Shown here: positions 45,197-53,643 of the stretch, one piece after another
Layout: each line of letters begins with the position of its first letter
Position numbering within the stretch: the stretch's first letter is position 1
Source of the DNA: Campylobacter concisus
Lineage (GTDB): Bacteria > Campylobacterota > Campylobacteria > Campylobacterales > Campylobacteraceae
Direction of reading: 5' to 3'
Assembly (NCBI RefSeq): GCF_003048575.1
Contig: NZ_PIRZ01000002.1
Span: 310,001-374,000, forward strand
Length of the DNA stretch: 64,000 bases
Notes under the pieces: generated by a model
Told to the model about the DNA's origin: nothing
The model's input: the letters and a program-made list of their open reading frames with translations, nothing else
Database searches by the model: none
Position numbers and translations under genes: made by a program

Positions 45197-46248
45197 TATA
45201 TTATCTCCAAATCAACCTGTATCGCACCAACTCGTTTTAAATTTTCAAGTATCGAGATGATGTCACTTGGTGTTGCTCCGAGCTTGTTTAAAGCTCTTGT
45301 TACATTTGCAACAGTTGTTTTTTCGCCTGAAATTTTAAGTAAATTTTGGCTAGGTGCGACAGATGTATCACTTCCTATATTTACATCATTTTGCGCTGCT
45401 TCATCGTAGCTATTCGGCTCTATTTTTATTGTGATTGCACCATGCGTTAAGACAACTGGACTAACTACGGCATTTATGCCACTTACTATCGTGCCAGTTC
45501 TTTCATCAACCACTATCTTTTCATCTGGCTTATACTCCACATCAAGATCTAGCACAGCACTTGCAAGCTCGATAATGCTAACATCATCTGGCTTTTTAAC
45601 GATAACCGTTCTTGGATCGATCGCCTTTGCGGCATCATCAGAGATATTTGCATTTATAGTATTTTGGATATCAAGAGCGGTTTTAAAATTTGTATCTTTT
45701 AGGCTTAGTCTTATACTATCTTGATTGTAAATGTCATAAGTTACTTCTCGCTCAACCAAAGCTCCATTTAGGATAGAGCCAACGGTTGGGTGGTTGCCAC
45801 CTGATCTACCCATGCTTTTTCCGCCGATGCTTAAAGCACCCTGAGCCAAAGCATAAATATCACCATCAACGCCTTTTAGTGGCGTCATGAGAAGGGTGCC
45901 ACCTTGCAAGCTTTTTGCATCACCAATAGATGAGATCACGACATCAAGCTTGTCGCCATGCCTAGCAAATGCAGGAAGCTTAGCTGTTACCATAACAGCA
46001 GCTGCATTTTTTGACTTGATATCATCTGGATTTATCTTTACGTTTACACCTTGAAGCATGTTTGATAGAGACTGTATCGTAAATTTTGACGTTGAGCCAT
46101 CACCTGTGCCGTTTAGTCCTACAACTAGGCCGTAGCCTATTAGCTGATTATCTCTTACGCCAACTATGCTTGCAAGCTCTTTTATCTGCGTAGCAAAGGC
46201 TGAAGTAGCTATCACTGAAGCTGCTACAAAAGATAAAAATTTTTTCAT
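45196..46248 (-). CDS. flgI: FlgI, flagellar P-ring protein
   Basis: FlgI forms the periplasmic P ring. A signal peptide covers residues 1-19 ([11 protein letters not shown]). Family segments are [24 protein letters not shown] (read in parts, 27-52), [18 protein letters not shown] near 68 and the C-terminal [26 protein letters not shown]. Length 350 is normal. It is preceded by a sigma-54-type promoter and is the first flagellar gene of the flgIJMNK run. Confidence 0.98.
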   Translation of the reverse strand: MKKFLSFVAASVIATSAFATQIKELASIVGVRDNQLIGYGLVVGLNGTGDGSTSKFTIQSLSNMLQGVNVKINPDDIKSKNAAAVMVTAKLPAFARHGDKLDVVISSIGDAKSLQGGTLLMTPLKGVDGDIYALAQGALSIGGKSMGRSGGNHPTVGSILNGALVEREVTYDIYNQDSIRLSLKDTNFKTALDIQNTINANISDDAAKAIDPRTVIVKKPDDVSIIELASAVLDLDVEYKPDEKIVVDERTGTIVSGINAVVSPVVLTHGAITIKIEPNSYDEAAQNDVNIGSDTSVAPSQNLLKISGEKTTVANVTRALNKLGATPSDIISILENLKRVGAIQVDLEII

Positions 46249-46284
46249 ATTTTTTCCTAAAATTTAGCTATTTTAGGTTTTTAA

Positions 46285-46300
46285 AGCAAAAGATGTTCCA
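46285..46300 (-). promoter_or_regulatory. Sigma-54 promoter for flgI
   Basis: The minus-strand sequence TGGAACATCTTTTGCT fits TGGCAC-N5-TTGCT with a single mismatch and GG and GC ten bases apart. It lies 37-52 bases before the flgI start, in the 64-base gap after rsmD, with an AGGA RBS between. Confidence 0.87.
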
Positions 46301-46312
46301 AATTTTTATAAA

Positions 46313-46879
46313 TTATTGGAAGTAAGAGAGTGAAGTAGCTCCAAATTTTTTAAATTTTACAAGTTTATATGTAAAAATTTCATTGCTAAATTTAAAGTCG
46401 CTGTTGTGTTCAAAAACTATCATATAAATTTTCTCTTTTTTTAGCTGCGAAATCAAATTTACAAGCTTGACGTAAATATCATCAAAGCCAGCTCTTATGT
46501 CAAATGGCGGATCCAGATAGAGCAAGACCTTGCCACTTTGAGAATTTACAAGATCAGGTAAGATGGCAAAGGTGTCGCCATTTATCGCTTTTAAATTAGC
46601 ACTCTCTAGACTTTTAAGATTGCTTTGCGTGATCTTAAAAGCGGCTCTATCTTTTTCGATAGCGATAGCCTCACGTGCTCCGTTACTAACGGCCTCACAT
46701 GCCATCACGCCACTTCCACCAAAGCCCTCTATAAATGTAAGAGTATAAATTTCATCTCTAATGACATTAAAAAAAGACTCTTTTACGATACTTTTAGTGC
46801 TTCTAGTCGTGCTTAAGCTTGGCAACTCAAGCCTTTTGCCTTTAAATTTGCCACTTGAAATTTTGGTGTATAGCTTCAC
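46313..46879 (-). CDS. rsmD: RsmD-type 16S rRNA (guanine-N2) methyltransferase
   Basis: RsmD methylates G966 (E. coli numbering) of 16S rRNA. Marks are KFKGKRLELPS near residue 11, RSTKSIVKESFFNVI near 26-40 (the family's RPT...RxxxFN region), EGFGGSGVMACEAVSNGA near 51 and the catalytic DPPF in LLYLDPPFDI near 120. Length 188 is typical. It overlaps the upstream hypothetical gene by four bases; a sigma-54 promoter separates it from flgI. Confidence 0.92.
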   Translation of the reverse strand: MKLYTKISSGKFKGKRLELPSLSTTRSTKSIVKESFFNVIRDEIYTLTFIEGFGGSGVMACEAVSNGAREAIAIEKDRAAFKITQSNLKSLESANLKAINGDTFAILPDLVNSQSGKVLLYLDPPFDIRAGFDDIYVKLVNLISQLKKEKIYMIVFEHNSDFKFSNEIFTYKLVKFKKFGATSLSYFQ

Positions 46880-47220
46880 TGATTTGCCCTTAAAATTTCA
46901 AGAAGATCAGCTTTAAATTTATCTATTAAAAGTGAAATTTTCTCTTCTAAGCTATTTTCATTTTTAGTTTCATTAAGCTCATTTGCTTTTGAAATTTGCA
47001 TAGCTGAGTAAAATTCTTCAAGCGTATCAAGAAGTGTTGTCTTGGTAAAAGGATGAGAAAGATGAGCATTTTTTCCTATTATAAATAGCGGTTTTTTTGT
47101 CACGATCTCGCGGTCACTCACTACAAAATCACAATCCTTATGATGAGCAGCTAAATTTCCACAAAAAAGTAGCAGTGTCTTTTGAAGTAAAATACACTCG
47201 CACTCAAATGAAATTTTCAT
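46876..47220 (-). CDS. Conserved-type hypothetical protein upstream of rsmD
   Basis: I do not recognise a family for this 114-residue protein. The first half has three cysteines (CECILL, LLFCGN, DCDFV) and a hydrophobic LLLFCGNLAA core; the second half is a charged helix. A gene of similar size sits before rsmD in C. jejuni as I recall. It overlaps rsmD by four bases, so it is likely to be real and co-expressed. No function is offered. Confidence 0.65.
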   Translation of the reverse strand: MKISFECECILLQKTLLLFCGNLAAHHKDCDFVVSDREIVTKKPLFIIGKNAHLSHPFTKTTLLDTLEEFYSAMQISKANELNETKNENSLEEKISLLIDKFKADLLEILRANQ

Positions 47221-47281
47221 ATCTCTTCCTATAAATTTTTGCTCGATTTTAGCCTAAATAATCAAAAATTTGTATAAACAC

Positions 47282-47308
47282 TAAAGGATTTTAAAATTTT
47301 ACCGATGT
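47282..47308 (+). promoter_or_regulatory. Sigma-28 (FliA) promoter for flaG-fliD-fliS
   Basis: TAAA at 47282-47285, exactly 15 bases, then ACCGATGT at 47301-47308 match the FliA consensus TAAA-N15-GCCGATAA at both boxes. A start near 47313 leaves a 28-base leader with the RBS AAGGAG before the flaG ATG at 47341. Confidence 0.87.
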
Positions 47309-47340
47309 AGAAGCTAACGTAAGTTTTAAGGAGTAAAACT

Positions 47341-47736
47341 ATGGAAATCTTTAAGGCAGCAGCAAATCAGGTACTAGATACGAGCATGAGCACATCCGCT
47401 CAGCGTCAAATAGATAGCAGACCTATCGAGCATTCTGATGTTAAATTAAGTGCTGATAAAAATAACGAAACAAAAGACATTAACGAGCTAGACGGACTTA
47501 GCAACGAAGAGCTTGCCAAAAGAACAAGAGAGGTCACTGACAGACTAAACTATCAAATGCAGCAGCTTGATACTAATGTAAGATTTGCTTACAATGAGAA
47601 GCTAAATTTAATGGTTGTGCAAGTAAAAGATGCTAAAACTGGCGAAGAGATAACACAACTTCCAAGTAAAGAAGCTATAAGAATAAGTGAGTATTTCAAA
47701 GAAAGCATAGGAATACTTTTTGACAAGGAGAGTTAA
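47341..47736 (+). CDS. flaG: FlaG-family flagellar protein
   Basis: The 131 residues have a variable polar N terminus and a C-terminal FlaG domain: LNYQMQQLDTNVRFAYNEKL near residue 72, VVQVKDAKTGEEITQLPSKEA near 95 (read in parts). FlaG affects filament length in Campylobacter. It lies two bases upstream of fliD and behind a sigma-28 promoter, so it is a late flagellar gene. Confidence 0.94.
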   Translation: MEIFKAAANQVLDTSMSTSAQRQIDSRPIEHSDVKLSADKNNETKDINELDGLSNEELAKRTREVTDRLNYQMQQLDTNVRFAYNEKLNLMVVQVKDAKTGEEITQLPSKEAIRISEYFKESIGILFDKES

Positions 47737-47738
47737 AA

Positions 47739-49499
47739 ATGGCAGTAGGTAACGTAACAAATTTAGGCATCGGTACAAAAAATAGCGGGCTAAATGATGA
47801 TCTTATCAAGAAATTAAAAGAAGCAGATGAGGCAGGACAGATCAAGCCTTTAACAAAAAGGCTAGAAAGAAATGATCTAAAGCAAAAAGACCTTGCAGCG
47901 CTAAAAACTCTAGTTAGCAACGTAAACATAAGTGGCAAAACACTTGGCGGAGAGGCACTTTATCTAAAAAGAACTACAAATAACGCTGGTAAAAGCGTAA
48001 CAGCCTCAGCAGCAAATGGCGTTAGCGTGCAAAATTTTAGTATCGATGTGCAAAAACTTGCTCAAAAAGATACATTTCAAAGCTCAAATTTCAAAAACGC
48101 TTCAAGCTTGATAGGTGCGACAAATAACGGCTCTTTTGATGTTGAGATCGATGGACAAAAATTTTCTATTAGCGTAACTAGATCAACCACATATCAAGAT
48201 ATTGTAGACAAGATAAATGATATCAGTGGTGGTAAATTACAAGCTAGAATTTTAAATGTTGGCGGAGATAAGCCAAATCAAATCATGCTTCAATCAGGCA
48301 ACACTGGCGCAACACAGACTATTAAATTTTCAAATGATACAGCTGGTGTTTTAGATAAACTTGGCTGGGATAGTACGCAGTTTCAAGATAAAGATGCAAA
48401 TGGCACTCTACTAACAAATCCTGATGGCACACCAAAGATGACATCAAATTTTGAAAAGAATAGAATTTTAAAGGCACAAGATGCGGAATTTACATATAAC
48501 GGAGTAAATGTAAAAAGAAGCAAAAATACCTTCAACGACTTAAGGCCGGGAATTTCTATTACATTAAATGAAACTGGTAAAACAAACGTAAGCGTTTCTC
48601 AGGATACAAAAGAGGTAATAAAAGCGGTTGAAGAATTTATCAAAGACTACAACCTAATGACCATGAACCTTGGTATAGCCACAAAATATGACGAGGAAAA
48701 GGGAGCTGGCACTTTCCAAGGCGTTAGCGAAATTTCAAGCTTAAGATCAAACATTGGTCGTCTTGTAAATGGACAAGACAGCGAAGGTAAAGCATTAAGT
48801 AAATATGGCATAGTGCCTGATAAAGACGGTCAGCTTCAGCTTGATCTAAATAAATTTAACGCAGCTCTTAGCAAAGATCCTGAAGAGATTCAGAAATTTT
48901 TCATGGGATCAAGTAAGATCGAGCCAATAAGCTATATGGGAGCATCGACTGTTAGTGCTGGAGCATTAGACATAAAAGCTGGTGATCTTACAATAAACGG
49001 TAAGTCAGTTACATTTTCAACTACAGCCACAGCCACAGCCGAAGAAAATGCACTAAAACTTCAACAAGCCATAAATGACGCTGGCATAACTGGAGTTACA
49101 GCCAGTCTTGATAACAGTGGCAAAAGAATCGTCTTAAAAAGAAGCGATGGTGAAAATATCGAAGTAAAAGGTAAAGCTCCTGCTCTAACGACTCTAGGCA
49201 TGAGCGAAGCAACTGTAAATTCAGTAACTAAAAAAACAGATGGGCTATTTACAAAGCTAGCTAAAATGCTTGATGGTGTCGTTGGTAAAAAAGGCACAAT
49301 GATCGCTATGCAAAATCAGCTAAAAGACGAAAACGAGTCGATCACAAAAAACAAAGAGAGCACACAAAAGCTCTTAGATGAGAAATATACAACAATGCAA
49401 GAGCGTTTTATCAAGTATAACGCTATCATCGCGAGTTTAGAAAATCAGTTCTCAACACTAAAATCAATGATCGATGCAGAGATAAATAGCAGAAAATAA
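47739..49499 (+). CDS. fliD: FliD, flagellar filament cap protein
   Basis: FliD caps the growing filament and folds flagellin. The N-terminal helix region (GLNDDLIKKLKEADEA...), a variable middle domain and the C-terminal FliD domain (KLAKMLDGVVGKKGTMIAMQNQL near 510, then MQERFIKYNAIIASLENQFSTLKSMI) are all visible. Length 586 is somewhat long, as in other Campylobacter. A short hexamer repeat (ACAGCC three times, 49023-49040) codes for Thr-Ala. It lies between flaG and fliS. Confidence 0.97.
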   Translation: MAVGNVTNLGIGTKNSGLNDDLIKKLKEADEAGQIKPLTKRLERNDLKQKDLAALKTLVSNVNISGKTLGGEALYLKRTTNNAGKSVTASAANGVSVQNFSIDVQKLAQKDTFQSSNFKNASSLIGATNNGSFDVEIDGQKFSISVTRSTTYQDIVDKINDISGGKLQARILNVGGDKPNQIMLQSGNTGATQTIKFSNDTAGVLDKLGWDSTQFQDKDANGTLLTNPDGTPKMTSNFEKNRILKAQDAEFTYNGVNVKRSKNTFNDLRPGISITLNETGKTNVSVSQDTKEVIKAVEEFIKDYNLMTMNLGIATKYDEEKGAGTFQGVSEISSLRSNIGRLVNGQDSEGKALSKYGIVPDKDGQLQLDLNKFNAALSKDPEEIQKFFMGSSKIEPISYMGASTVSAGALDIKAGDLTINGKSVTFSTTATATAEENALKLQQAINDAGITGVTASLDNSGKRIVLKRSDGENIEVKGKAPALTTLGMSEATVNSVTKKTDGLFTKLAKMLDGVVGKKGTMIAMQNQLKDENESITKNKESTQKLLDEKYTTMQERFIKYNAIIASLENQFSTLKSMIDAEINSRK

Positions 49500-49508
49500 G
49501 AGAGAAAG

Positions 49509-49880
49509 ATGAATCAAAGTGCATATAGTGCATACGCACAGTCTAGTTTTGGGGGCATTGAGTCCCCAACTAAATTAATAGAAATGCTTTATGACGGAAT
49601 TTTAAAATTTATATTTCGTACCAAAAAGGCGATAGAAGCTGGAGATATAGAGAAAAAAGTTTATTATATAAATAGAACAAATGCTATTTTTGTTGAGCTT
49701 TTAAATTCGCTTGATTATTCTCAAGGCGATGTAGCTCACTATCTTAGCGGCCTCTATACAAGACAGATGCAGCTTCTTGCTATGGCAAATATACAAAACG
49801 ATATCGCAGCTTTGAATGAAGTAACTAATGTCGTAAAGCAACTATCTGAAGCATGGAGAGAGGTAACATCAGGTGAATAG
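49509..49880 (+). CDS. fliS: FliS, flagellin export chaperone
   Basis: FliS binds flagellin in the cytoplasm. The 123 residues begin YSAYAQSSFGGIESPTKLIEMLYDGIL, matching the family (NxYxxNQVxTASPxxLIxMLYDGAI), followed by the helical bundle with LNSLDYSQGDVAHYLSGLYTRQM. It is nine bases after fliD and overlaps the next gene by eight. Confidence 0.97.
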   Translation: MNQSAYSAYAQSSFGGIESPTKLIEMLYDGILKFIFRTKKAIEAGDIEKKVYYINRTNAIFVELLNSLDYSQGDVAHYLSGLYTRQMQLLAMANIQNDIAALNEVTNVVKQLSEAWREVTSGE

Positions 49881-50100
49881 CTGGATCAATGAATTTAAAT
49901 TAGCATTGATAAACGAAGACACGAGCAAGATAGCTGCTTTATCACAAAATTTTAGTGAAGATATGTTTACGAGCCTAGCTTCAGCGCAAGAAGCACAAGC
50001 ATTAATCGGCGGTGCAATAGAGCTTTTAAAAAGCAAGTCTTCACATATTCAAAATGAGCTTATAAAACTACAAAAAGCTCAAAAATACGTAACAAACTAA
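49873..50100 (+). CDS. FliT-like small flagellar chaperone candidate
   Basis: A 75-residue helical, charged protein starting with GTG inside the end of fliS. Its place after fliS and its size fit FliT, the FliD chaperone; a similar short gene follows fliS in C. jejuni. Sequence alone does not prove the family. The eight-base overlap with fliS suggests coupled translation. Confidence 0.65.
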   Translation: MNSWINEFKLALINEDTSKIAALSQNFSEDMFTSLASAQEAQALIGGAIELLKSKSSHIQNELIKLQKAQKYVTN

Positions 50101-50117
50101 TCAATTTTTATAAATTT

Positions 50118-50441
50118 AAAGGCACGGCGTTAAGCCGAGTTCTGTCTTGAGCGATCATTTATCTACGCTTGCTTTTACAAACAAACTCTAGCGAAGGGTT
50201 TTAATATAAGACCAAAACCATCCCTTCTTGCTGCAGGTTGGGTTTATATGGCCACGCAAGTTACCAAGCGTGCCGGTGGGCTCTTACTCCGCCGTTTCAC
50301 CTTTACCGCCGAAGCGGAAGTCTACTTTCTGTTACACTATCCCTTAGGTTTCCCTAGCCATCCGTTAGATGGAACCTTGTCTTATCGCAGCTCGGACTTT
50401 CCTCTTTTGCAAAAACAAAAGCGATCGCTTACCGTGCCAGA
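50118..50441 (-). ncRNA. rnpB: RNase P RNA (rnpB)
   Basis: On the minus strand the 5' core GAGGAAAGTCCGAGCTG (near 50403-50387), the central GTGAAACGGCGGAGTAAGAG block (near 50302-50283) and the 3' core GACAGAACTCGGCTTA (near 50146-50131) are the universally conserved parts of bacterial RNase P RNA, in the right order. The ends GGCACGG (50438-50432) and CCGTGCC (50127-50121) pair as helix P1. It cuts the 5' leaders of tRNA precursors. Ends are approximate by a few bases. Confidence 0.95.
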
Positions 50442-50448
50442 GCGAAAT

Positions 50449-50454
50449 TATAGC
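50449..50454 (-). promoter_or_regulatory. -10 box TATAAT for rnpB
   Basis: Minus-strand GGCGCTATAATTTCGC has a perfect TATAAT; a start about seven bases on falls a few bases before helix P1 of the RNase P RNA, exactly where the mature 5' end should be. Confidence 0.8.
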
Positions 50455-50586
50455 GCCTTTGGCTTAAATTTCTAGCTTTAAAAGCTTTAGACTTTTAACT
50501 TTATGTTTTTTATTTAAAAGGCAGATTTGCAAACAGATAGAGTGCTTTGAGTAAATATTTAGCATATGTTTTGTTAAAAATTTATC

Positions 50587-51204
50587 TCAAAGTGCAATAA
50601 ATTCAGCATTATTTATAGGTCGTAAATCGTACAAGTTCCCAAATTTCTCCATTATCTCGTGCGTGGCCTCTACAAAAGGCTCACAGCCAAAGTGCGGTAC
50701 GACGTAAAAATCAACCAAATTTAACCCTGTAAAATCGCTCATATTTGGGCTATTTTCATCCATTAGCGTAGCATATCTCGTATCTGGTGCCGCCACGATC
50801 GCTCCTGCTGACTCACCGATATAAATTTTGCCTGCTTGAACTGCATCTTTGATGGTTTGTGCAACATGCGACTTTCGTAACTCACTAAGAAGATAAAATG
50901 TATTTCCGCCGCTAACGTAAATGATATCGCACTGACTAATGGTAGATAAAATTTTATCTTCACAAGATGGCTCATCTTGGCTAGATACTAGCGCTGCCGA
51001 ATCATTGGCGCAAGAGACGTCAAGGTGTCTTAGCTTAGCACCAAATTTTTCCAAAATTTCCACCGCTTCATATACGTAAAAATTTACCTCTTCAAATTTT
51101 GCTGCCGTATCGATAAAAGCAACTTTCTTGCCACTAAATTTCACCAATTCATTGATCTTGCTCGCAATCTCCGTAAAATAAGAACAAAGAAAAATATTCG
51201 CCAT
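50587..51204 (-). CDS. PepE-type dipeptidase / type 1 glutamine amidotransferase-like protein (peptidase S51)
   Basis: The peptidase S51 fold is marked by YVSGGNTFYLLSEL near residue 99 and the nucleophile elbow IYIGESAGAIVAA near 130 (Ser in GESAG), then VDFYVVPHFG near 175 with the catalytic His. PepE of enteric bacteria cleaves Asp-X dipeptides; the substrate here is not certain. I use ATG at 51204 (MANIFLCS), preceded by AAAGGAT. Length is 205 residues. A TATAAT box lies about 37 bases upstream. Confidence 0.85.
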   Translation of the reverse strand: MANIFLCSYFTEIASKINELVKFSGKKVAFIDTAAKFEEVNFYVYEAVEILEKFGAKLRHLDVSCANDSAALVSSQDEPSCEDKILSTISQCDIIYVSGGNTFYLLSELRKSHVAQTIKDAVQAGKIYIGESAGAIVAAPDTRYATLMDENSPNMSDFTGLNLVDFYVVPHFGCEPFVEATHEIMEKFGNLYDLRPINNAEFIAL

Positions 51205-51240
51205 TTTTAATCCTTTTAAAATATAAATTTGCAAACCCAT

Positions 51241-51246
51241 TATATC
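51241..51246 (-). promoter_or_regulatory. -10 box TATAAT for the pepE-type gene
   Basis: Minus-strand TTTAGATATAATGGG carries TATAAT about 37 bases before the chosen start at 51204, which supports that shorter start. Confidence 0.55.
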
Positions 51247-51658
51247 TAAACGAGCCTAGAAACGCTTGTATTTCACGTCGCTCGCGTCTTGCTCCACGGG
51301 TAAAATTTAGTGATGTTAAGATATGGGTCTTAGTGCATAAAATTGCGATAAATTTAGCCTCAAATTTGAGCTTAAAACGACAAGGCAAAGTTTTACCCCG
51401 TTTTGCTCACAGCTTTTAAAAAGCGTTAGGCAAGGCAGATTTTGATTTGTGAAATTTAAACTTGAAAGTTAAGGCGAAGTTTTGCGAGATGGTTTTAAGT
51501 GTTTTCTGTGTCGCTATGCTCGTAGCTAAACAAAAGAAGTAAATTTCGTCCAAAAATAAGGCATACAGCCTATCGCAGAGCAAAATTTATGCTCTGCTTG
51601 CACTTGCGAGCATAGATGCAAAAATCATTTAAAAGCGCTCGCAAGACAAGCCGCCGCC
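51247..51658. other. About 410 bases without a recognisable gene
   Basis: No convincing coding frame is present on either strand. The stretch is less AT-rich than other gaps here, has several CG-rich words (such as GACGCGAGCGACG) and a perfect 8-base-pair hairpin at 51575-51597. It may be a decayed gene or a dispersed intergenic repeat; I cannot tell without comparing genomes. Confidence 0.5.
51575..51597. repeat. Perfect hairpin GCAGAGCA-N7-TGCTCTGC
   Basis: An 8-base-pair perfect stem with the loop AAATTTA. It lies about 60 bases past the truD stop on truD's own strand (minus side lower coordinates), but there is no U tract on either side, so a terminator role is doubtful. Confidence 0.4.
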
Positions 51659-52783
51659 CTACTCAAAGATATTTTTATGCAAGATTTCTTCTAGCACGAC
51701 CGTCGCGTAGCTGCCTTTTTGCAGCGTAAAATTTATCGTAAAGTGCGCTTTTTCCTCGTTGTATTTATAGCTTGCATCCTCCAAGTAGCACCACGCAAAA
51801 CGCCTTGAGCCAGTCATTTTAGCCTTAAATTCATTTGCCTGAGCAAAAATTTCATCCTCTACTGTTTTTGCTGCACCCTGCGCCTCATACGCCTTTGCGC
51901 CCACGATCAGCCCGCAGCTAGTGATATCTCTAGCGTCAAAGCGCGCGCCCTCCGCGTCCAAATCCTCGCACAAAAAGCACTTACCGTGCGGATAGTGGCC
52001 CAAAACTTCGCCCTCCATCAGCTTAAAAAATCTCTTTTGCGATTTTAAATTTTTCAAAATCGCGTTATCAAGATATGGATAAATTTGAGCTAGCTCGCCT
52101 AGGCTAAAATCCTGCGCAAACTTCGAAATCTCCACGCGTTTGCTAAGCCAACGGTTGAAAAGATCGCTTTGATAGGCTGAGATCAAAAAGTCATTTAGCT
52201 TTACATTTTTGCTCTTTTTGCCATTTATCGTGCCGTTTTTAAGTAGCTCCTGCCCAGTTTCAGCATTATCACCAAATTTACCAAAGCGCTGGTAGCCAAA
52301 GTAGTTTGCATAGCCCATTTTATCGATATTTATAAAGGCTTGCTCGAGCTTTTTAGCGCTACTTGGTAGCACCTTTTTTAAGCGGATAAAAAAGCTATTG
52401 CCCTTTAGATGTCCGATGCGAAGCTTGTTTTTATGCACGTTTAAATTTAAAATTTTCATCTTTTCATGGCTAAAGTTTGCAAGCGCGTTCTCAAATTTAC
52501 GAGGCATCGAGATAAACTGCGTCGTCATGCCCTGCTTGTCCTTTAGTCCAGCATAGCCAAAGTCACGCATTTTTGCCCCTGTAACCTCGCTTAAGGCGTG
52601 CAAAGCGTCGCTTGTCGTCATATCTTTTTTAGAAATTTCAACGATCAAGTGCTCGCCGTCACCACTAAACTCATAAAGTGGTATCTCGCGCACGACAAAA
52701 TCATCTGAATTTTTAGAAAAATATGCCTCGATGGGCGCATGAGTTAGCGCATAGAGCGGCTTAAAAGTGGTGGCTTCTTGCAT
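51659..52783 (-). CDS. truD: TruD, tRNA pseudouridine-13 synthase
   Basis: TruD makes pseudouridine 13 in tRNA(Glu). The catalytic Asp is in [15 protein letters not shown] near residue 79, and [13 protein letters not shown] near 161 is the second family motif; an early [17 protein letters not shown] segment is also typical. Length 374 is normal. The start lies inside the end of thiL (23-base overlap), so the two genes form an operon. Confidence 0.95.
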   Translation of the reverse strand: MQEATTFKPLYALTHAPIEAYFSKNSDDFVVREIPLYEFSGDGEHLIVEISKKDMTTSDALHALSEVTGAKMRDFGYAGLKDKQGMTTQFISMPRKFENALANFSHEKMKILNLNVHKNKLRIGHLKGNSFFIRLKKVLPSSAKKLEQAFINIDKMGYANYFGYQRFGKFGDNAETGQELLKNGTINGKKSKNVKLNDFLISAYQSDLFNRWLSKRVEISKFAQDFSLGELAQIYPYLDNAILKNLKSQKRFFKLMEGEVLGHYPHGKCFLCEDLDAEGARFDARDITSCGLIVGAKAYEAQGAAKTVEDEIFAQANEFKAKMTGSRRFAWCYLEDASYKYNEEKAHFTINFTLQKGSYATVVLEEILHKNIFE

Positions 52784-53582
52784 TTTGTCTTAACCTTTTA
52801 TTTGAAATTTTTGCAAAGACGCTAATCCTTGTCCGTGTTTTTGCGGCGATCCTTTTGATGGCATTTAAATTTTTAGGACAAAAAGTAAATAAAATTTCAT
52901 ACTCTTCGCCGCTACTAAGCTCAAATTTACTTAGTTTTTTTGTAAATTTAGCACCCTTTTTGCTAGTCTTTAAAAGCTTAGCAAGATCGGTATTTAGCCC
53001 ATCTGAGATATCCATAGCTGAGTTTACAAGATGAGCTGCTTTGTAGAAAAATTTATCTCTTAAAATAGGCTTTTTAAAACGTGAATTTTTTGAAATTTTA
53101 GCTAGCCTTAGAAGTGAATTTAGCCCTTTTTGGCTGCCTCCAAGCTCGCCAGTAAAAGCTACCAGATCGCCGTATTTTGCATTTTTCCTAAGCACAGCCC
53201 TGCCCTTTAGCTCGCCGATTACACTAACACTTATATTTAAAATTTTACTACTTATCGTGTCGCCACCGATTATCTTTACACCAAACTCCTCGCACGCTCT
53301 ATTTATGCCGCTACTTAGCTCTTTGATTTGTTGCGGTGTGAAATTTTTTGGCAAGCTAAGTCCAAGAAGGACAAATTTTGGCCTAGCATTCATCACGATT
53401 GTATCTGAAAAATTTACGATCATCGCCTTATAGCCGATCTCTTCAAGGCTTAGCCAGCCATGCTTAAAGTGCGAGTTTTGGGCAAAAATATCCTTGCTAA
53501 AGACATGCTTGCCAATCACAGCTGCGTCATCGCCAATATAAGCGTTACCAAAGCATTCAATCGTGAAATTTTCTTTATCCAT
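52761..53582 (-). CDS. thiL: Thiamine-monophosphate kinase
   Basis: ThiL phosphorylates thiamine monophosphate to the active cofactor. The metal-site motifs are IGDDAAVIG near residue 16, GGDTISS near 102 and [12 protein letters not shown] near 190. The PurM-like fold ends near 240; a basic tail follows. Length 273 is short, as in other Campylobacter. It overlaps truD by 23 bases. I saw no THI-box upstream. Confidence 0.93.
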   Translation of the reverse strand: MDKENFTIECFGNAYIGDDAAVIGKHVFSKDIFAQNSHFKHGWLSLEEIGYKAMIVNFSDTIVMNARPKFVLLGLSLPKNFTPQQIKELSSGINRACEEFGVKIIGGDTISSKILNISVSVIGELKGRAVLRKNAKYGDLVAFTGELGGSQKGLNSLLRLAKISKNSRFKKPILRDKFFYKAAHLVNSAMDISDGLNTDLAKLLKTSKKGAKFTKKLSKFELSSGEEYEILFTFCPKNLNAIKRIAAKTRTRISVFAKISNKRLRQNARSHHF

Positions 53583-53643
53583 CGGGCCATTATAATGAAA
53601 CTCCTTTTAATTTTAGGATAAAATAAGCCAAAAAAGGAGCCAA

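Noticed and set aside
49023..49040. Hexamer ACAGCC repeated three times in fliD, considered as a phase-variable tract
   Set aside because: Three copies are few, and gain or loss of a hexamer keeps the frame, so no on-off switching would follow.
50248..50475. A 75-codon open frame on the plus strand
   Set aside because: It lies antisense across the RNase P RNA gene, whose conserved cores and P1 helix are clear; the frame is a by-product.
51149..51388. A 79-codon minus-strand frame overlapping the pepE start
   Set aside because: No RBS or family features; it runs over the pepE promoter and into the gene in another frame.
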